A stretch of DNA of 64,000 bases from Diphasiastrum complanatum (lineage: Eukaryota > Streptophyta > Lycopodiopsida > Lycopodiales > Lycopodiaceae), in contig CM055106.1 of NCBI GenBank assembly GCA_029204225.1, forward strand, positions 2,104,738-2,168,737, written 5' to 3'. Numbering within the stretch: position 1 is the first letter of the stretch; every line of letters starts with the position of its first letter. Below the pieces are notes generated by a model, which saw only the letters and a program-made list of their open reading frames with translations, was not told the origin of the DNA and ran no database searches. Below are positions 59,092-64,000 of the stretch, in pieces. A program made the position numbers and the translations under genes.

Positions 59092-59305
59092 TGATGATTC
59101 TTGTTGCGCTTTCTGCTCTATTGTTAGTGTTCTTAGCTGCAGTAGCTCAATGATGGAAGTCCAGCGCTAGCTTGTTGTCTGCCAAACAGCAGCAGCAACG
59201 TTACTCCAAGTTGCCCAATGGTATCTGGTGTTTGCCATGGATCAAAGAATCCGTCCAATATTTTCTCCAAAGCCCATACCAGTTCTATGACAAACATGTT
59301 TTCAG
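59092..59305 (+). pseudogene. Cytochrome P450 first exon, orphan
   Basis: ATG at 59,092 opens a hydrophobic membrane anchor (MMILVALSALLLVFLAAVAQ), interrupted by TGA at 59,152-59,154, then in the same frame KLPNGIWCLPWIKESVQYF, SPYQFYDKHVF. This is the Pro-rich hinge (LPPGxxGxPxxGE in family members) and following helix of a microsomal plant P450. A GT donor follows at 59,306. No second exon is found downstream on this strand; the other P450 exons nearby are on the minus strand. Confidence 0.8.
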
Positions 59306-60189
59306 GTTTTAATATTGATCTTTTCTCACCATTGTCATCCTTATTTTCAACTCTAGCTTGTTTTTGTTAACCTGCAATCCCAGCTTTCATGTTATAGTGG
59401 AACATACCATATCACTATTTCGAAAGTTTATAAATAAATAATGAGTATAGATGTTGGTACATTTTTCTAGAATGTCAAATCTCAATAGATTTTTGTCCTT
59501 TTCCAATGGTGGAAGCTAAGCAATTGCTTTGCTGATCCCTCACTTTCCAAAGCAAGATTTCTACTTCCATTTTAGTTTCTCGCAAATGATTGACATAATC
59601 ACAAGAGCTGAGACCACCCTCAAATGAAAATCAGGCTAAAGATTGCGATATGAGAAGTTGGAACATACAAAATTGTGTCATGTTTGTGAAAGATAGCATT
59701 ATTCTAAAGATTAAAGAGGCCCAAAGTCATAAACAATGTGAGTTATTTTGAAATCTATGCTTGAGACTACATGCAAATCTTCAAGAGTGTTGTATCTAAA
59801 AAATTTTATGCAATTAGGATAGGAGTGTGTCACAACTTTATTGCTTTTGAATAATGAAAAAACATTGAATGAAGATTTATTTGTGATGTACTCAAAACGT
59901 ATCTCCTATTTCTACAAAACTTGGTGCGAACTTTTAGTGGCGAGGGAAATCACCAAATTTTGAAGAGATTAATGATTTACTTATGCGTGAATAACAAGAA
60001 GATGAAATTTAGCAACACATGAAGAGTACCAGGGCTTTCACATAAAAGAGAAAGCGGTTTCAAAGGAGTCAAAGAGCTGAGCAACTTATATGTAAGATAT
60101 GATGTGTCAAACATGTGGGAGTACTGATGAAACTTCGATATTTTCATATATTGGAGTACATTGTTGTGAATTTTACAAATTCAATTTTT
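59306..60189. other. No recognisable gene
   Basis: AT-rich sequence after the P450 first exon, probably intron or decayed flank. I searched for a C-helix WxxxR motif and found none. Confidence 0.5.
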
Positions 60190-60720
60190 AGCTTGTCTAC
60201 TCTAATATGATTATATAAACATGCCTTTAAAAAAAAAATTGAATTTGGAGATCTATAGATACGTGCATTCAGAGTTACTCTTTTAAGTGTCGATAAAATT
60301 CACCAAAACTGGAAATATCACATATGAGTGTATAATACCATGATTTTATTGATATGTTTTTGGTTTGTCTACTTTAAAAAGTATTATATGACCATAGAAA
60401 CATGTCTCTTAAGTTTTTTTCAATTTGGCGTTATGTAGAGATAGGTATGTGCATCTAAAGTTACCCATGTCAAGTGCCAAAAGTATTGAAAATTATTGAA
60501 AGGTGCTAAAAAGTTTCAGATCTTTTGAAAGTGCTTTTTACAGTCCTTTCTTCAAGGCTATCTACTTTAAAAAATCCTTTATGACCATAGAAACATGTCT
60601 ACTATTTTTTTATAGATTTGGAGTCCTATAGAGATACATACATGCACCTAAAGTTACCCATGTGAAGTGCTAAAAAGTGCTGAAAATTGAAATTTTTTGG
60701 GGGCAAACTACCATCAATTG
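60190..60720. repeat. Diverged tandem repeat of about 170-195 bp, three units
   Basis: Each unit has TCTACT.TAA...ATATGACCATAGAAACATGTC, a T-rich run, ATTTGG.GT..TATAGAGATA and AGTTACCCATGT(C/G)AAGTGC. Unit starts are near 60,196, 60,366 and 60,556; the first unit is the most diverged. Confidence 0.75.
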
Positions 60721-60759
60721 AGAGAAAAAAAAATTAAGTCTTCCAATAACACAATGAAG

Positions 60760-60926
60760 GGTCAAGTCTAGTTCACATGCAACTTTAAGATGTATGCCTT
60801 CCATCCTTTAGGATCCCTGTAATTTGCAAGTTTCATATGGCCATCAAAGCCGCAAGCTAGTGGTACTAAATATAGAAACTATTTTGCTCTTGTAGCACAA
60901 GAACTTAGCCTCGTACCATTCTCATG

Positions 60927-60973
<47 letters not shown>

Positions 60974-61037
60974 GAGAGAGAGAGGGTGGAGTTTAGGGTG
61001 ATTAGGGCTAGGATCTAGCGAGCCACACACACAAGGC

Positions 61038-61075
<38 letters not shown>

Positions 61076-62169
61076 CCTTTGAAATCTACATCGTCGACTA
61101 TCTCGCGTATTGTGTGGGGTACGATATTTGCAACCCTAAGTGTCTCCTGTATTACCTGCAACAGAATGGTAAATTCATAAGTACCTAATTATCATGTAAA
61201 TTGCGATGCACAATTGAGTGAGTTTGCTGATATTGTGGAAACCAGTCCATTCGTTTCACCGTAGAACGATATTACAGGTTAGGTGTTTTCAGAACACGCA
61301 GAAGGGAAACTGGCTGTTTACCCTCCAGGTCAGCGGCATCATATCTAGATCTGAACAGCACAATGGCTCTTCATTTGATGTTTTTGCCACTCTGGTGCTC
61401 AGCCTGTAAAGCAGACAATTTTCAGCTCAGGAGATTGACTGAATGTGGCTCTGTTAAAAAAGAAGAGCCAGAATACGCACGAGATATAAATGGTTCCAAA
61501 TCTTACAAACCTTGACATTTTGAAGAACTTCCGGGTTTTCTGCAAGGTATGTTATAATCCAACCTAGAAGAGCTGCTGTAGTTTCAAACCCACCAATAAA
61601 CATTGGGAACAAACACTCTTTCAACTCATCATCTGTAAGTTTCTCACCATTTTCATCGACTGAACCCATCAAAAATTGGAGAATATCGTTTTTCATCAGA
61701 CTTTCTGTTCTCCTTTCTACAATTCTCGGAAACAGCCATGCCTGAATCTCTTCCTTTTTCTGATAAGACACACAAATTTTTAGCAGGGATTAGAACACAT
61801 TTTTGATTATACACTATATATCAGCTGCCTCAGCCTAGAACTTTAAAACTTCTAGCATCATTGCAGACCTACAGAAAACAGATGGGTGTGATATACATAG
61901 CTCCAACATCTACGCAGGAGTTGCTTTTAGAAAAGAGCAATATGGCAAACTAGCCTACACGTTCTTGCAATTTCCTTGAATGGAATAATCCAAAAAGATT
62001 AAGGATCTCCGTACAATACCTTTTGATTCATGGAGGACCTCGACCACAAATCCCTGATCCGTGTAGATTCCATCCAACTCAATAGATAGATCTAGTCATG
62101 CATTAGTTTCATCAATTCATCACACGGCGCTAACGTCAAGATGGCATGCAGGACTACGTGAAAAGTAAA
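60760..62169 (-). pseudogene. Cytochrome P450 pseudogene, copy beta
   Basis: Minus strand, same exon order as copy alpha. 62,169-62,020: FTFHVVLHAIL, with a TAG after LMHD. 61,759-61,511: 83 open codons from KKEEIQAWLFPR to ENPEVLQNVK, with the I-helix oxygen-binding motif GGFETT, AG acceptor and GT donor. 61,155-61,077: VIQETLRVANIVPHTIRE, with the K-helix ExxR (ETLR). 60,816 down: PKGWK preceded by a 7-bp loss that breaks the frame. The intron between the last two is 260 bp and carries GA runs at 60,929-60,984 and 61,038-61,075. No haem-binding Cys exon is present. Confidence 0.9.
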
Positions 62170-62234
62170 CTGCATGAAATAGAAATTACCCACTGGTTAC
62201 TTATGGAGAACTTTACAACGTGTTCTGGATATCT

Positions 62235-62404
62235 AGTACTCATGTATAAGCGATCAAGGGAAAGTTGAAGTTCATGGCGAAGGCCCGTATCGTGTCAAGG
62301 AGATCTTAAGCCATGAAGTCGTGAACCTCGAACAACTTGATGGGACACCATTTGACACACCCATTAATGGTAGCCAACTTCACAAGTATTGGCCACCACA
62401 GTAA
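62235..62404 (+). pseudogene. Gypsy integrase C-terminal fragment
   Basis: Plus strand: KFHGEGPYRVKEILSHEVVNLEQLDGTPFDTPINGSQLHKYWPP and a stop at 62,402-62,404. GPYxVK and LDGTxxxxPINGxxLKxY are typical of the end of gypsy pol. It abuts the P450 copy beta flank. Confidence 0.85.
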
Positions 62405-62527
62405 GACAGATCTAACTTGATGATGACCAATAGTTTGTACAAGGATCAGATCACCCATACAGGAGTCATCACAACCAGATCTAACAAAATCAAGCCAGAT
62501 CTAATGAGATCTAGTCAGATCAAGCTA

Positions 62528-62740
62528 ATGATGGAATCAGCTATTGTTCAAGAGAAATGCCAAGGATCCCTTTTGATTTGACACTAATTGCAATATGATG
62601 GAATCTGCAATTCAACAATTTTTATTGACAATAGGGGCCAATATACATATTGTTGAAGTGCAGATTCCATCATACTGCAATTAGTGTCAAATCAAAAGGG
62701 TTCCTTGGCATTTTTCTTGAACAATACCTGATTCCATCAT
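62528..62740. repeat. 91-bp foldback
   Basis: Arms 62,528-62,618 and 62,650-62,740 are reverse complements with only a few mismatches; loop 31 bp. The right arm is the start of R3 copy C (compare 57,668-57,760), so the left arm is an inverted extra copy of the R3 edge. The loop matches TTTTTATTGACAA.AGGGGCC at 33,372 and 57,400. Confidence 0.9.
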
Positions 62741-63620
62741 GTTGCAACATAGCATCAATTGAAAAGGAATCATAGACCCATTTGAGTGGGCCCACTCATT
62801 GGATGAAAGTACGGGAACTTATTCTAAACTGTATGGTAAGGCACTAGTGATTGCTGTCAAAAGACTTGCAAATTGATTTCATTGTAGCTTTAAAATAAAA
62901 TCTGATATGACAATTTGGAGTCCACCAAATAGACAAAATTTCTAATGAATGTTTTGAAGAGTGTCCCTATGTTGTCAAGTTACAAAGTGCAACTTCAAAG
63001 CTTTATACACATAGATACTCACTCAAATTTGCATCCGACAAGTAACACACATATGCTAACTAAAATTTGTGAATGACAACTAATACTTTGCGATTATGAC
63101 TAGAAGGCCCATGGCCCTTGGGCCTTCCGCCCTAGTGTCGTGGCGCCCTTGGGCTTTTGTCCTCGTCAGCCAACTCCCAAAGCAAAATGCCCTTGGGCAG
63201 GCCTTCCGCCCCCTGTATTTACATGCTTAGTTTTTTTGTGTCAAGAAATTTTGAAAACATAATTCTTTGTGAGAATTCCCACCACAACTCTCATGTAGCC
63301 AACCAAAATTAACAAATAGCACATGAATTTGCATGTGGACGTACAACACATGAATGCCATGTAGACAACCACATGGCTAGCACAACTCTCATGCGGATAG
63401 CCAATAAAACATTGACACGACACATGAGAATTTTGGCAGAATGTGTGCGGACAAACCCCATGGCACATGCACATTTTGGCAAAATTAGCATGGTTCCCCT
63501 TGCTTGGGCCCTATCATCACGCTAACTCACTCAAGCAAGGGCGGAAGGTTCTTGATTGAGGAAGGTTCAGTCCTTTCCAAAAATGGCCCTAAGACCTTGA
63601 ATAGAATGGAATCAAACTTC
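62650..63620 (+). repeat. Repeat R3, copy C
   Basis: Direct repeat of copy B, about 4.99 kb away. Intact N0 target GGGCT at 63,151-63,155. Ends near 63,620, where gypsy integrase sequence begins. Confidence 0.9.
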
Positions 63621-63639
63621 GCATAGGGTGAGGCCCAGT

Positions 63640-63933
63640 CCTGATAAAAATTGGGAAAGCATATCTATGGATTTTGTAGTTGGACTTCCAATGACCCAAT
63701 GACAAAATGATTCAATTTGGGTTGTAGTGGATCAGTTAACTAAGTTAGCTGCATTAATACGAGTCAAATCAACTATAACGGCTTCTGAATTAGCCCAGAT
63801 CTTTGTTAAAAGATTATTTTGGTTGTATGGTCTGCCAAGTGACATAGTTAGTGATAGAGATCCTAAGTTTACTAGTCACTTTTGGTCAGCAATATTCCAT
63901 AAACTGGAAACTTCTTTGAGTTCACGGGAGTAA
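63640..63933 (+). pseudogene. Gypsy integrase core fragment
   Basis: Plus strand: NWESISMDFVVGLP (first catalytic Asp), in-frame TGA at about 63,703, DSIWVVVDQLTKLAA, ELAQIFVKRLFWLYGLPSDIVSDRDPKFTSHFW (second catalytic Asp in SDRDPKF). It breaks off before the catalytic Glu region (HPQTDGQxE in family members) at a stop at 63,931-63,933. Confidence 0.92.
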
Positions 63934-64000
63934 CATATATCCAAGACTAGGAATATTTGGCATTCAATTCCTGGAGTTTTTTGAGAGTCAAAGTAAATGG
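63934..64000. repeat. Short repeat shared with 20,204-20,280
   Basis: ATCCAAGACTAGGAATATTTGGCATTCAATTCCT and flanks recur at 20,217-20,255 with few changes. At both places it follows GGAGTA.CATATATCC-like sequence. Probably part of a longer repeat cut by the window end. Confidence 0.85.

Overview
This is nuclear DNA of a vascular plant, from a repeat-dense, gene-poor part of a large genome. The evidence is nested and decayed Ty1/copia and Ty3/gypsy LTR retrotransposons, a tRNA-Met-type copia primer site (TGGTATCAGAGC), an Athila/Tat-type gypsy primer site, very long (GA)n/(CT)n arrays, and intron-containing remnants of CYP85-clan-like cytochrome P450 genes. The species cannot be named from the sequence. 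No intact host gene, tRNA, rRNA or CRISPR array was seen.

Layout. 1-2.3 kb: 3' half of a copia element with its LTR. 3.5-5 kb: CT/GA arrays around an unrecognised coding-like segment. 5-12.9 kb: scattered copia and gypsy pol fragments. 12.9-17.8 kb: a mosaic copia element (LTR, integrase, RT and RNase H of one family; gag and primer site of another) and an older LTR. 17.9-27.7 kb: copia integrase pieces, a 46-bp hairpin, gypsy LTRs, a copia RNase H with LTR, and a chimera of copia integrase, gypsy RT, coiled-coil ORF and gypsy LTR. 27.8-32.1 kb: a P450 pseudogene (minus strand) with one intron swollen to about 3.2 kb by microsatellites and a satellite-like array.

33.1-57.7 kb is dominated by a giant imperfect inverted duplication (33,134-40,365 against 49,410-57,656). 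Its spacer holds most of an 8.8-kb copia insertion, N0 (41,396-50,196, minus strand, target duplication GGGCT). N0 is itself split by a second copia insertion, N1 (42,425-46,843, plus strand, target duplication CCAAC). The inner end of the duplication lies inside the N0 leader, and the left arm carries a copy of the N0 5' LTR with the same flanking 5 bp. The order of events can therefore be read: a host repeat (R3), then N0 into R3, then inverted duplication of N0's 5' end with its flank. N1 entered N0 separately; its LTRs look younger than those of N0.

57.7-64 kb: two R3 copies in direct orientation 5 kb apart flank a second P450 remnant (minus strand) and a P450 first exon lying on the opposite strand. 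A 91-bp foldback and gypsy integrase fragments follow.

Nothing here is likely to make a complete functional protein: every pol, gag or P450 reading frame is interrupted. The main interest is structural: datable nesting, the inverted duplication, microsatellite growth at defined sites (a P450 intron, a gypsy LTR), clusters of G-box and RY motifs in LTR-like DNA, and a coiled-coil ORF next to a gypsy LTR.
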